64,000 nt of DNA from NCBI RefSeq assembly GCF_040676675.1, contig NZ_JBFAPK010000017.1, positions 62,001 to 126,000 on the forward strand, written 5' to 3'. This DNA is from JBFAPK01 sp040676675. Its GTDB lineage: Bacteria > Actinomycetota > Actinomycetes > Mycobacteriales > Micromonosporaceae. The translations under genes and the position numbers were made by a program. This document shows positions 33,217-41,001 of the stretch, piece after piece. The notes beneath the pieces are model-generated. The model saw only the letters and a program-made list of their open reading frames with translations, had not been told where the DNA came from and made no database searches. Position 1 is the stretch's first letter, and each line of letters opens with the position of its first letter.

Positions 33217-33735
33217 TCAAGCGCCCGACACGCCGGACCGCTCGTCCGACACGCCGGGTCGCTCGTCCGGCACGCCGGGTCGGGCGCCGGGCGGGGGGTC
33301 CAGCCAGGCGGCGACGAGCAGGACCGCCGGCAGCGCCACCCCCAGGGCGAGGCTGGCCGTCTGTGCCACCGCGTCGACCGGCGGGTAGTGCCCGACGTGG
33401 CTGGCGTGGAAGGCCAGGTGCGGCACGGACCACACCAGGTTCGCCGCCAGCGCGGTACGCGCCAGGTTCCGCTCCATCGACACCGCCGCGACCGCCAGGA
33501 CCAGGGCGTTCGCGAGCACCAGCGCGCCGACGTCCCGCATCAGGTGCTCGTTGTACGGCGGCAGCATCGCCACCCAGGGGTGTCCCGGCGCGGGGAAGTC
33601 GTCGAAGAAGACGCGGGGGAGCAGCAGTTGTATCGCGCCGACCAGGCCCCACATCCCGGCGAGGAAGACGAGACCGGCCCGCAGCCAGGACCGCCGCCGC
33701 CAGGCCGGCCGCGGCCGGGCCCGCCCGGCCGTCAC
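33217..33735 (-). CDS. Small integral membrane protein, unknown
   Basis: A 172-residue protein with four predicted membrane helices (about residues 17-38, 68-90, 95-112, 125-145) and a Pro-rich tail in which a GVPDERPGVSDERSGVS repeat unit recurs three times. A HASHVGHYPPVD loop holds several His residues. Its start overlaps the stop of the NAD(P)-binding gene by four bases (ATGA), so it belongs to the same operon. Function unknown; the layout resembles DoxX-like or DUF4149-like small membrane proteins only loosely. Confidence 0.65.
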   Translation of the reverse strand: MTAGRARPRPAWRRRSWLRAGLVFLAGMWGLVGAIQLLLPRVFFDDFPAPGHPWVAMLPPYNEHLMRDVGALVLANALVLAVAAVSMERNLARTALAANLVWSVPHLAFHASHVGHYPPVDAVAQTASLALGVALPAVLLVAAWLDPPPGARPGVPDERPGVSDERSGVSGA

Positions 33736-34523
33736 CGGGTCTCCCGGTACGACCGCAGGCCGGCGAAGCGCGCCAGGTGCTCCTCGAACGTGACCCGCCC
33801 GGTCGCGTGCTCCGGGGCCAGGTGACCGCCCGCCCGGAATGCCCGGAACGTCCGGCCGGGCAGCCGGACCGGGACCATCGGGCGCCGCCGCCCGGTCGCC
33901 GCGAGGTAGGCGCGCGCGAGGTCACGGGTGTGCCGTACCTCGGGGCCGGCGAGATCGGGCGCCCGGCCGGCCGGGTCACCGAGTGCCAACTCCGCGAGCC
34001 GGTCGGCCACCTCACCGGCGTCGACCGGCTGGAAGCGCAGGTCCGGCACCGGCATCACCGGTACCGCCGCCGCGCGGGCGAGGACCACGCGGAGCAGGTC
34101 ATGGAACTGGGTGGCGCGCAGGATCGTGTACGGCAGCCCCGAGCGCTCGACCAGACGCTCCGCCGCCAGTTTGCCCTGGTAGTAGCCGAGCGGCACCCGG
34201 TCCACCCCGACGATCGAGACGTAGAGCAGGTGCGGCGAGCCCGCGTCGCGGGCCGCCTCGACGAGGGTACGGGCCAGCTCGACCTCGGACCGCCGCCCGG
34301 ACGCCGTGGCGCAGTGCACGATGGCGCCGGCGCCCGCCACGGCCTCCCGTACCCCGGTGCCGGCGCGCAGGTCCGCCCTGGCCCAGGTCAGCCCCGGGTC
34401 CGCGCCGGCCGGGCGGGGGTGGCGGCTGGTCGCCCGTACCGGGCGTCCCGCCTCCCGCAGCCGCCGGACCAGCAGGTGACCGAGGAGCCCGCTGGCTCCC
34501 GTCACCAGAATCTGATCACGCAC
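33732..34523 (-). CDS. NAD(P)-binding NmrA/SDR-like protein
   Basis: A 263-residue atypical short-chain dehydrogenase. The Rossmann motif ILVTGASGLLGHLLVRRLRE starts at residue 5. A YYQGK segment (about residue 117) is placed where Tyr-x-x-x-Lys catalysis occurs, with VSIVGVD before it. It lies 33 bases downstream of a SigJ-type sigma factor gene. ECF41/SigJ factors are known to be linked with oxidoreductase, epimerase or carboxymuconolactone decarboxylase genes, and this fits. Substrate unknown. Confidence 0.82.
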   Translation of the reverse strand: MRDQILVTGASGLLGHLLVRRLREAGRPVRATSRHPRPAGADPGLTWARADLRAGTGVREAVAGAGAIVHCATASGRRSEVELARTLVEAARDAGSPHLLYVSIVGVDRVPLGYYQGKLAAERLVERSGLPYTILRATQFHDLLRVVLARAAAVPVMPVPDLRFQPVDAGEVADRLAELALGDPAGRAPDLAGPEVRHTRDLARAYLAATGRRRPMVPVRLPGRTFRAFRAGGHLAPEHATGRVTFEEHLARFAGLRSYRETR

Positions 34524-34556
34524 GAAGATCTCCCTTCGGATGTCACCGGTTCGGTG

Positions 34557-35555
34557 TCACCCGTTAGGACCGGCGAGACCTCCGGAACGTGACGGCCCGG
34601 CCAGCTGCCGGGTCAGGAACGCCAGCTTGCGCGGGCTGGCGACGATCCGCAGCGCGCTGATCCGGCCCTGTGTGACCTCGGGCACCAGTACGCCGAGGAC
34701 GTCGTCGTCGACCAGCCCGAGCACGGCGGGCTCGCCGTTGATCTCGGCGATCTGCCAGCGCGCGTGCCGCGCGAACCGCTCGACGCCGCCGGCCAGGTAC
34801 CGGGCGACCCGGTCGCGGCCGAGCACGGGGCGGCGGGCGGCGCCGATCTCGCCCCCACCGTCGGCCCAGGAGACGACGTCGGCGGAGAGAAGCCGCTCCA
34901 GGCCGGGCAGGTCACCGTCCCCGGCGGCGGCCAGGAACCGCTCCAGCAACGCGGTCCGTTGCCGGTGCTCGGGCGTGAACCGGGGCCGCACGCCGTCCGG
35001 ACCCCGCTCCCGCCCGTGCTGCTCCTGCGCGGGCCGCTCCGGTCCGTGCTGCCCCGGCGCGCCGGGCTCCCGCAGGCGCTGCCGCGCGCGGCGGTGCAGC
35101 TGCCGGCAGTTGACCTCGGAGAGTTCCAGCACCTCGGCGACGTCGCGGTGGGCGTACCCGAACGCCTCCCGCAGCACGAAGACCGCCCGCTCGGCCGGGG
35201 TGAGCCGCTCCAGCAGCACCAGCAGGGCGAACGACACCGACTCGCGCTGCTCGGCGGTCTCCAGCGGACCGAGCGCCCCGCCCCCGGTCAGCACCGGCTC
35301 CGGCAGCCACGGGCCGACGTACCGTTCCCGCTGCGCCGAGGCGGCGGTCAGCCGGTTGACGCAGAGGTTGGTAACCACCTTGGCCAGCCAGGCCGACGGC
35401 CAGAGCACCCGAGCCCGGTCCACCCCGTTCCAGCGGAGGAAGGCGTCCTGGACGACGTCCTCCGCGTCCTCGGCCGAGCCGAGCATCCGGTACGCCAGGC
35501 CGAAGAGCCGAGGCCGCTCTGCCTCGAAGTCGGCGAGCGGGTCGTCCGGAGCCAT
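34557..35555 (-). CDS. sigJ: ECF RNA polymerase sigma factor, SigJ/ECF41 type
   Basis: A 332-residue sigma factor counted from ATG 35555 (MAPDDPLADFEAERPRLFGL). Region 2 has LAYRMLGSAEDAEDVVQDAF and LRWNGVDR. Region 4 has LTPAERAVFVLREAFGYAHR and DVAEVLELSEVNCRQLHRRA. The C-terminal 110 residues form the SnoaL-like domain found in ECF41 factors, which regulates them in place of an anti-sigma factor (DVVSWADGGGEIGAARRPVL is its core). It is part of a long minus-strand gene run with the NAD(P)-binding gene as probable target. Confidence 0.9.
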   Translation of the reverse strand: MAPDDPLADFEAERPRLFGLAYRMLGSAEDAEDVVQDAFLRWNGVDRARVLWPSAWLAKVVTNLCVNRLTAASAQRERYVGPWLPEPVLTGGGALGPLETAEQRESVSFALLVLLERLTPAERAVFVLREAFGYAHRDVAEVLELSEVNCRQLHRRARQRLREPGAPGQHGPERPAQEQHGRERGPDGVRPRFTPEHRQRTALLERFLAAAGDGDLPGLERLLSADVVSWADGGGEIGAARRPVLGRDRVARYLAGGVERFARHARWQIAEINGEPAVLGLVDDDVLGVLVPEVTQGRISALRIVASPRKLAFLTRQLAGPSRSGGLAGPNG

Positions 35556-35590
35556 CCCGCCAAGTGTGGCAGCAGCCGCCGCCGCAACTG

Positions 35591-35800
35591 TCACGGCTTT
35601 TGCAGATCACCGAGCCGGCCCGCGAGCACCAGCCGCTCGTAGGCCCATCGCCACTCGTCGCACCGGGTTCGCTGGCAGCGGACGCACGCGCCCGTCGTCG
35701 GATCATCGGCGTGCGCCAGCATCGTCTCCCGGTAGTGCGCGGCCATCTCGTCCGAGACGTGCACCGGACCGGACGCGCTGCCAGCGGGGCCACTCGTCAT
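35591..35800 (-). CDS. Small CxxC protein
   Basis: A 69-residue protein. A helix (VSDEMAAHYRETMLAHADDP) precedes a GACVRCQRTRCDEW segment with three Cys in a C-x2-C-x4-C arrangement that could bind zinc. The ATG overlaps the stop of the DivIVA-type gene by four bases and the sigma factor start is 35 bases downstream. It resembles short zinc-finger proteins of actinomycetes of unknown role; an anti-sigma-like function is possible but unproven. Confidence 0.6.
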   Translation of the reverse strand: MTSGPAGSASGPVHVSDEMAAHYRETMLAHADDPTTGACVRCQRTRCDEWRWAYERLVLAGRLGDLQKP

Positions 35801-36261
35801 GGCCGTCCACCTCGCCAGCGGCGATCGGAGGCCCGCGCGTTGCCGGTCTGCCCGCGCAGCAGTGCCGCCTTGACCCGATCCGCGTCCTCCTGGGCGACTC
35901 GCAGGTCCCGGTGCAGCAGGTCCAGTTCGTCCGCAACCCGCCGCAGCAATGCGTAGACCTCGTCAGGGTCGAGACCGCGCCACCGCCGCCGCGTGAGCCG
36001 TACGGCCCTCAGCTCCGCCGAGGTCAGCCGGGGATAGACCACCCCAGCGGCCTCCGCACACTCCGACCGGCGTACGCCCGCGGGCGCACCGGCCGCAGCA
36101 GCGTGGCGACCCGTCCTTCGCCCGGCTGCCGGACCTCTCCGTTCCACTCGCGCCTCCCGTCGGCTCGATGGATCGGCACCGGAGCGGGCGGGGTCGACTT
36201 CCTGCGGTGCCACACGAGGAGCCGTCTCCGCAGCACCCGCCCCGGGCCGTGTGACCAGCAT
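35797..36261 (-). CDS. DivIVA-domain protein
   Basis: A 154-residue protein from ATG 36261. The N-terminal half is a basic, Arg/Ala/Gly-rich disordered region. The C-terminal half has the DivIVA start GVVYPRLTSAELRAVRLTRR, then RWRGLDPDEVYALLRRVADE and a coiled coil LDLLHRDLRVAQEDADRVKA. The order is unusual: in polar-growth DivIVA the domain is N-terminal. It is a membrane-curvature or coiled-coil binding module here, coupled to the CxxC gene and divergent from a TPR regulator. Confidence 0.65.
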   Translation of the reverse strand: MLVTRPGAGAAETAPRVAPQEVDPARSGADPSSRREARVERRGPAAGRRTGRHAAAAGAPAGVRRSECAEAAGVVYPRLTSAELRAVRLTRRRWRGLDPDEVYALLRRVADELDLLHRDLRVAQEDADRVKAALLRGQTGNARASDRRWRGGRP

Positions 36262-36306
36262 TTCGGAGGTAGGCTGCGGCTTGCAGATGACAGTCGGTGA
36301 CTCGAA

Positions 36307-36323
36307 GGGGACACAGTGTCCCC
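36307..36323. promoter_or_regulatory. Perfect 17-bp palindrome before the TPR regulator
   Basis: GGGGACACAGTGTCCCC is symmetric with 8-base arms around a central A. It is 14 bases upstream of GTG 36338 and 45 bases from the divergent start at 36261. It is a likely operator, perhaps for autoregulation by the gene downstream. Confidence 0.6.
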
Positions 36324-36337
36324 GAGGGGATCTTGTC

Positions 36338-37666
36338 GTGGAGCAGCCTCCGGCATGGGCGCTACGTCTCAGGGCGCAGCGGAACCAGCGGTCGCCACGT
36401 TGGTCGCAAGTACGCGCCGCCATGGCCTTGGAGGAGAAAGCGCGGCAGCTGCGCCTTGCGGTGCCCTCGCGCGAGAGCTTGGTACGCATGCTGAAAGGCT
36501 GGGAACGCGGCGACCACGAGCCCAGCGACTTCTATCGTTCACTCTGGGCGTTGGTGTACGGCGTGCCCGAGCGCAGCTTGTTCGCCGAGCTGTCCCCGTC
36601 CGCGCTCTCGGTCTTGGGGCTGGGACTCGTCGCGGTTGAGGCAGACTCGGAGGCTGGAGGTGGCTCGATGCGCAGGCGGGATGTGCTGCTCAGCGGATCG
36701 GTTCTCGGAAGCCTCGCCTTCGTGGGGCCTGCTCAGCAGTTTCGAGTAGGCATGGCCGAGGCCCGCGAGGTCGCCGCCGCTGCCAGATCGCTGCATCGCT
36801 GGGATCGGCAGATGGGCGGATGGGTGCCGTACCAGGCGGCGATCGGATACGTCGACACCGCGATGCGGCTGGTGCGCGGAACGTATACCGAGAAGGTGGC
36901 ACACCAGCTGCTGCCGGCGGTCGCGGACCTGTGCGCCGTGACGGGCTGGGTGGCGTACGACGTTGGTCAGACGCAGGAGGCGCTGCGCTACTTCTCGCTC
37001 GGCGTCCAGGTCGCGCAGCAGGCGCAGGATCCCGCCCTGGCCGCGCGCCTGCTCTGCGACATGGCCCGGGTGAACGCGGATCTCGGCAACCCGATGCACT
37101 CCATCGAACTGCTCGGACTAGCCCGACACCTCTCGCGGTCCCAGGTGACGGCGACGGTCCTGGCAAAGCTCCACAGCATGGAGGCCAAGACCTACGCGAT
37201 TCTCGGACATTCCCGGGAATGCCAGCAGGCGATCGGCCAGGCCAGCCAGAGGATTGCGGACGGGCGCTCGGAACGTGACCCGGGATGGATCGGATATTTC
37301 AACGAGAGTCAGTTTGCTGGAGTGGTTGGCTCCTGCTATCGAGATCTGGCGCGAGTAGACTCCCGGTTCGCGCTCAAGGCGGAGGATGTGATCCAGAGAG
37401 CCACGACGGCGCGGAGTCTAGATCAAATCCGCAATCGGGCGCTGGACCACGTGAATCTCGCCACCGCGAGGTTGAGGCGCGGCGAACTCGACGGCATGGC
37501 GGAAGAGGCGACGGAGGCTGTCCGTCTCGCCGCAAGGCTCAAGTCGGACCGGGTGAATGGTCGTCTGCGCCAGCTCGCAGGCGAGGCGGCTGCGGCTGCC
37601 AAAGGGCATCAGGCGACCAGGGCCCTGCTCGATCAGGTTGCCACTCTCGCTGTCATTGGGTCCTAG
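36338..37666 (+). CDS. Transcriptional regulator with TPR-like helical domain
   Basis: A 442-residue protein from GTG 36338, 8 bases after GAGGGGA. The N-terminal 80 residues act as a DNA-binding domain of the XRE kind seen in many actinomycete genes (ALRLRAQRNQRSPRWSQVRA, SLVRMLKGWERGDHEPSDFY). After a spacer, residues 140-440 form TPR-like helices (GQTQEALRYFSLGVQVAQQA, LDHVNLATARLRRGELDGMA). It overlaps the convergent Nudix gene by 14 bases. Such gene pairs (HTH-TPR regulator plus Nudix) recur in Streptomyces-type genomes, but the signal is unknown. Confidence 0.75.
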   Translation: MEQPPAWALRLRAQRNQRSPRWSQVRAAMALEEKARQLRLAVPSRESLVRMLKGWERGDHEPSDFYRSLWALVYGVPERSLFAELSPSALSVLGLGLVAVEADSEAGGGSMRRRDVLLSGSVLGSLAFVGPAQQFRVGMAEAREVAAAARSLHRWDRQMGGWVPYQAAIGYVDTAMRLVRGTYTEKVAHQLLPAVADLCAVTGWVAYDVGQTQEALRYFSLGVQVAQQAQDPALAARLLCDMARVNADLGNPMHSIELLGLARHLSRSQVTATVLAKLHSMEAKTYAILGHSRECQQAIGQASQRIADGRSERDPGWIGYFNESQFAGVVGSCYRDLARVDSRFALKAEDVIQRATTARSLDQIRNRALDHVNLATARLRRGELDGMAEEATEAVRLAARLKSDRVNGRLRQLAGEAAAAAKGHQATRALLDQVATLAVIGS

Positions 37667-38147
37667 CTTCGATCAATTCTCCGTCTTCGAGATATATCGG
37701 ATGCGATGAGTGAAAGGCGCCCAGGGTGTTGGCCAGGCGGGCCGCTGGTCCGCCGGGCTCGACAAGGGCGACGGCCTCGTCGATGGGGAAGAAGCCCCAC
37801 TCCTGAACCTCCGTGGCGTCCGGTCTGATCTGGGATAGCTGGTGGTCCGGCAAGATCCCGCCATCGAACAGGAACTGGATTCCACTGGGGCGCGCGGTGT
37901 TGGCGGACTTGTAGTCGACCGACAGCAGCCGTCCCACGACTACTTCCAGACCGATCTCCTCCAGAGCCTCCCGCCGAGCGGCAGCTCTCGGTGATTCATC
38001 CGGTTCCATGATCCCGCCTGGTACATGCCACACGCTCTTGTAGCTCGGCTTCAACAGCAGAAGAGAATTGGTGGCGTTCCGGATGATCAGGCCGGCCGCG
38101 CCGACGAGCCTCGCCTGACCAGCGTAATATCCGTACGTATCACTCAT
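37653..38147 (-). CDS. Nudix hydrolase
   Basis: A 164-residue pyrophosphohydrolase. The Nudix box is GGIMEPDESPRAAARREALE, then EIGL, fitting G-x5-E-x7-R-E-x-x-E-E-x-G with all metal ligands present (about residues 43-65). The substrate is probably a nucleoside diphosphate derivative and cannot be specified. No partner on the same strand. Translation seems to start at ATG 38147 (MSDTYGYYAGQARLVGAAGL). Confidence 0.88.
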   Translation of the reverse strand: MSDTYGYYAGQARLVGAAGLIIRNATNSLLLLKPSYKSVWHVPGGIMEPDESPRAAARREALEEIGLEVVVGRLLSVDYKSANTARPSGIQFLFDGGILPDHQLSQIRPDATEVQEWGFFPIDEAVALVEPGGPAARLANTLGAFHSSHPIYLEDGELIEARTQ

Positions 38148-38215
38148 TCCTGCCGCTCCCCGACGAGATTCCGCCCACGATCTCGCCCCATCAAATCACC
38201 ACACCACTCGGGCCG

Positions 38216-38413
38216 ATGCTCATCGTCGACTGGGTCGGGCTGGACGAGGCGGCCCGGCTGCTGCGACCGTACGTCTGGAAGCGCCTCGGCCACGCGGTCG
38301 CGGCCCTCGACGGCCGGTGTCCGCGCTACCTTCACAACGGCGACCCGCATGGTGCGGACCCGACCGACGCGCGGACCGGAAACGAGGAGGCCGATGACGG
38401 AGCTGCCCGGTAA
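38216..38413 (+). CDS. Possible small protein upstream of the flavoprotein
   Basis: A 65-residue frame that reads like a real protein in its first half (LIVDWVGLDEAARLLRPYVW, then KRLGHAVAALDGRCPRYLH) and overlaps the flavoprotein start by 20 bases. No recognised family. Codon usage fits the strand, but the short length leaves doubt. Confidence 0.4.
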   Translation: MLIVDWVGLDEAARLLRPYVWKRLGHAVAALDGRCPRYLHNGDPHGADPTDARTGNEEADDGAAR

Positions 38414-38966
38414 GCCGGTCCTCTACGTCGTCGCCTGCGGCGGACGGGCCGCGGGTCGGCTCGGTCCCTTCGTGGCGCACTGTCAGGATACGGGCTGGGA
38501 GGTCTGCGTGGTCGCCACCCCGTCCGCGCTGAAGTTCATGGACGTGGCACCGCTGGTCGAGCTGACCGGGCACCCGGTCCGCTCCGACTACAAGCGGCCG
38601 GACGAGCCCGACGTGCTGCCGCCCGCCGACGCCATGGTCGTCGCGCCGGCCACCTTCAACACCATCAACAAGATGGCGTACGGCAACAGCGACACCCTGG
38701 CGCTCGGCCTGCTGAACGAGGCGATCGGACTCGGCCTGCCGATCGTCGCCGTGCCCACGGCGAACGCGGCGCTCGCCCGGCACCCGGCGTTCGTCGAGGC
38801 GGTGTCGCGGCTGAGGTCCTGGGGTGTCACGGTCCTGCTCGATCCGCCGCGGCATCCGCTGCCGTCCCCCGACGACGGGCCGGCCTCGGCGGAGCCGTTT
38901 CCGTGGGACGCGCTCACCTCGGCCGTCGCGGAGATGTTGAGTCGTCGACCCGGAGGAGTGAGCTGA
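38394..38966 (+). CDS. Flavoprotein (HFCD family, phosphopantothenoylcysteine decarboxylase-like)
   Basis: A 190-residue protein with the homo-oligomeric flavin-containing Cys decarboxylase fold: LYVVACGGRAAGRLGPFVAH near the start, SDYKRPDEPDVLPPADAMVV with APATFNTINKMAYGNSDT (the flavin-binding PxxxxN-type segment), and LGLPIVAVPTANAALARHP. It probably binds FMN; the substrate is unknown. The ATG follows a GAGGAGG site. The YdeI-family gene starts two bases after its stop. Confidence 0.8.
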   Translation: MTELPGKPVLYVVACGGRAAGRLGPFVAHCQDTGWEVCVVATPSALKFMDVAPLVELTGHPVRSDYKRPDEPDVLPPADAMVVAPATFNTINKMAYGNSDTLALGLLNEAIGLGLPIVAVPTANAALARHPAFVEAVSRLRSWGVTVLLDPPRHPLPSPDDGPASAEPFPWDALTSAVAEMLSRRPGGVS

Positions 38967-38968
38967 CG

Positions 38969-39568
38969 ATGGCCGCCGAACTGCCCGAACTGGTGATGCC
39001 GGACGCCGAGGCGTGGCGCGCCTGGCTCGGCGAGCACCACGGCGCGTCGCCCGGGGTGTGGCTGGTGCTCGCCAAGCGCGGTACCACCGAACCGACGGAC
39101 CTCACGTACGACCAGGCGCTCGACGAGGCGCTCTGCCACGGCTGGATCGACGGCCAGGTACGCCGGCGCGACGAGGCCACCTACCTCCAGCGTTTCACCC
39201 CGCGCCGGGCCCGCAGCGCCTGGTCGGCCCGGAACGTCGGCATCGTGGAGCGGCTGACCGCCGAGGGGCGGATGCACCCGGCCGGGCTCGCCGAGGTCGA
39301 GCGGGCGAAGGCCGACGGCCGCTGGCAGGCGGCGTACGCCGGACAGGCCGCCGCCGAGGTGCCTGAGGACCTGGCCGCCGCGCTGGCGGCCCAGCCCCGG
39401 GCGCGGGCGATGTTCGAGATCCTGACCTCGCAGAACCGGTACGCGATCCTGTACCGGCTCGGCAGCGCCAAGCGCGCCGAGACCCGGGCCCGCCGCCTCG
39501 AACAGTTCGTCGAGATGCTCGCCCGGGGCGAGACCATTTATCCGCAGAAGCGCGGCCTCGACGGCTGA
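38969..39568 (+). CDS. YdeI/OmpD-associated family protein
   Basis: A 199-residue cytoplasmic protein of the YdeI family. It has the conserved GVWLVLAKRGT, YDQALDEALCHGWIDGQVRR, TYLQRFTPRRARSAWSARNV and the C-terminal basic helix AKRAETRARRLEQFVEMLA. Roles are poorly defined; relatives are linked to stress tolerance. Almost contiguous with the flavoprotein gene. Confidence 0.85.
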   Translation: MAAELPELVMPDAEAWRAWLGEHHGASPGVWLVLAKRGTTEPTDLTYDQALDEALCHGWIDGQVRRRDEATYLQRFTPRRARSAWSARNVGIVERLTAEGRMHPAGLAEVERAKADGRWQAAYAGQAAAEVPEDLAAALAAQPRARAMFEILTSQNRYAILYRLGSAKRAETRARRLEQFVEMLARGETIYPQKRGLDG

Positions 39569-39585
39569 CGAGCGGCGCGGGGCGG

Positions 39586-40239
39586 TCAGCGCAGCAGGTA
39601 GCCGACCCCGCGTACGGTGTGCAGCACCGCCGGCGGGCCGAGCTTGCGCCGTAGCTGCGCGATCAGCACGTCGAGCACGTTCGAGGCGGGCGGCACCAAC
39701 TCGTCCCAGGCGGTCGCGATCAGCTCCGACCGGCGTACGGGCTCACCACCGGCCGCCAGCAGCCGCCGGAGCACCGCGAACTCCTTCGCCGTGAGGGCGA
39801 GCGCCCGGCCCGCGCGCCGCGCCTCGTGCCGGCCCGGGTCCAGCTCCAGATCGCCGATCCACAGTACCGGGGTCGGGCTGGTGCCGCCGCGCCGGCAGAG
39901 GCTACGGACCCGGGCCACCAGCTCACTCATCGCGAACGGCTTGCCCAGGTAGTCGTCGCCCCAGGCCAGTCCGTCGATCCGGTCGCTGACCGCGTCCCGG
40001 CCGGTGAGGAAGAGCACCGGTACCGGCCAGCCGGCGCGGCGCCGCTCCGCCACGTACCGCAGCGCGTCGCCGCCGGGCAGCATCCGGTCGAAGACGGCGC
40101 AGTCGTACCCGTTGACGCTCAACGCCTCGTCCGCGTCGGGCAGGTCGACCGCGGTGTCCACGGCGAACCCGGCGCCCCGCAGCGACACGTCCACGGCCAG
40201 CCGGAGCCCCTCGTCGTCCTCGGTGAGCAGTATCCGCAC
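39586..40239 (-). CDS. OmpR-family response regulator (no cognate kinase adjacent)
   Basis: A 217-residue regulator. Receiver residues 1-118 with acidic pocket TEDDEG, phospho-acceptor Asp in CAVFDRMLPGGD and KPFAMSELVARV near the end. A winged-helix DNA-binding domain follows (ALTAKEFAVLRRLLAAGGEP, LIAQLRRKLGPPAVLHTVRG). It is very like the regulator at 44392 in sequence. It is last in a minus-strand operon with luxR and eccE upstream (27-base gap to luxR), so it probably takes its phosphate from the kinase at 45057 or acts independently. Confidence 0.85.
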   Translation of the reverse strand: MRILLTEDDEGLRLAVDVSLRGAGFAVDTAVDLPDADEALSVNGYDCAVFDRMLPGGDALRYVAERRRAGWPVPVLFLTGRDAVSDRIDGLAWGDDYLGKPFAMSELVARVRSLCRRGGTSPTPVLWIGDLELDPGRHEARRAGRALALTAKEFAVLRRLLAAGGEPVRRSELIATAWDELVPPASNVLDVLIAQLRRKLGPPAVLHTVRGVGYLLR

Positions 40240-40266
40240 AGTCGCATACGGTAACCCGATTCCGTG

Positions 40267-41001
40267 TCATCCGGCGCGTTCGACCAGCCAGCCCCGGTCG
40301 GCCGCCTTCACCCCGGCCTGGAACCGGCTGCGGGCCCCGAGGCGGTTCATGATGGTGGACATCATCCGACGTACGGTCCGCACCGAGATGCCGAGCCGGG
40401 CCGCCGCGGACTCGTCCGTGCAGCCGGCCGAGAGCAGCGACAGCAGTTCCCGTTCCCGCCCGTTCAGCTCGGTGCCCTCCGGCACGTCGCCGGCGAGCAG
40501 CGACACGGCGGCCGGCCAGACCCGTTCGAAGAGCTCGACGACGGTGTGCACCACGCTGGGCAGCCGGAACACGGCGATGCCGCCCGCCCGGCCGTCCGGT
40601 CGATCGCCGGGAACCACGGCCACCGACTCGTCGATGACCATCGCGTCCATCGGCACCTCGGGCAGGGTGCGTACCTCGGCGCCGGCGAGCGCCAGGCTGC
40701 CGAGCCGGGCGGCCAGCGCCGGCACGGTACGGGCCCGGTCGGGGAAGAGCACCCGGTAGCGCACCCCGCGCCGCAGGTTCTCGTAGTCGACCTGGCGCAG
40801 CATGCCGACGGGGTCGGCGGTGCCCGCCCACCGGCCGCTCGTGATGAGCACGTCCCGGGTCGCCGTCGCCAGCGTCGCGTCGAGCGCGGCGTGGGTGGAC
40901 AGCGCCATCGGCTGGACGGCGCGGGTACCGAGCACCGCCAGGCGCGCCGGCCCGGTCTGCGAGCGCCGACTCCGTGCCGGGGTGGGGAAGTGGACGGTCA
41001 T
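40267..41001 (-). CDS. LuxR-family regulator coupled to eccE
   Basis: A 244-residue protein. The C-terminal 65 residues are a LuxR helix-turn-helix (LNGRERELLSLLSAGCTDES, then AAARLGISVRTVRRMMSTIM). The N-terminal part, with RRGVRYRVLFPDRARTVPAL and PMDAMVIDESVAVVPGDR, is of the phospholipase-D-like sensor type found in actinomycete LuxR proteins. Its ATG overlaps the eccE stop (ATGA, 40998-41001). It probably regulates the secretion locus. Confidence 0.82.
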   Translation of the reverse strand: MTVHFPTPARSRRSQTGPARLAVLGTRAVQPMALSTHAALDATLATATRDVLITSGRWAGTADPVGMLRQVDYENLRRGVRYRVLFPDRARTVPALAARLGSLALAGAEVRTLPEVPMDAMVIDESVAVVPGDRPDGRAGGIAVFRLPSVVHTVVELFERVWPAAVSLLAGDVPEGTELNGRERELLSLLSAGCTDESAAARLGISVRTVRRMMSTIMNRLGARSRFQAGVKAADRGWLVERAG

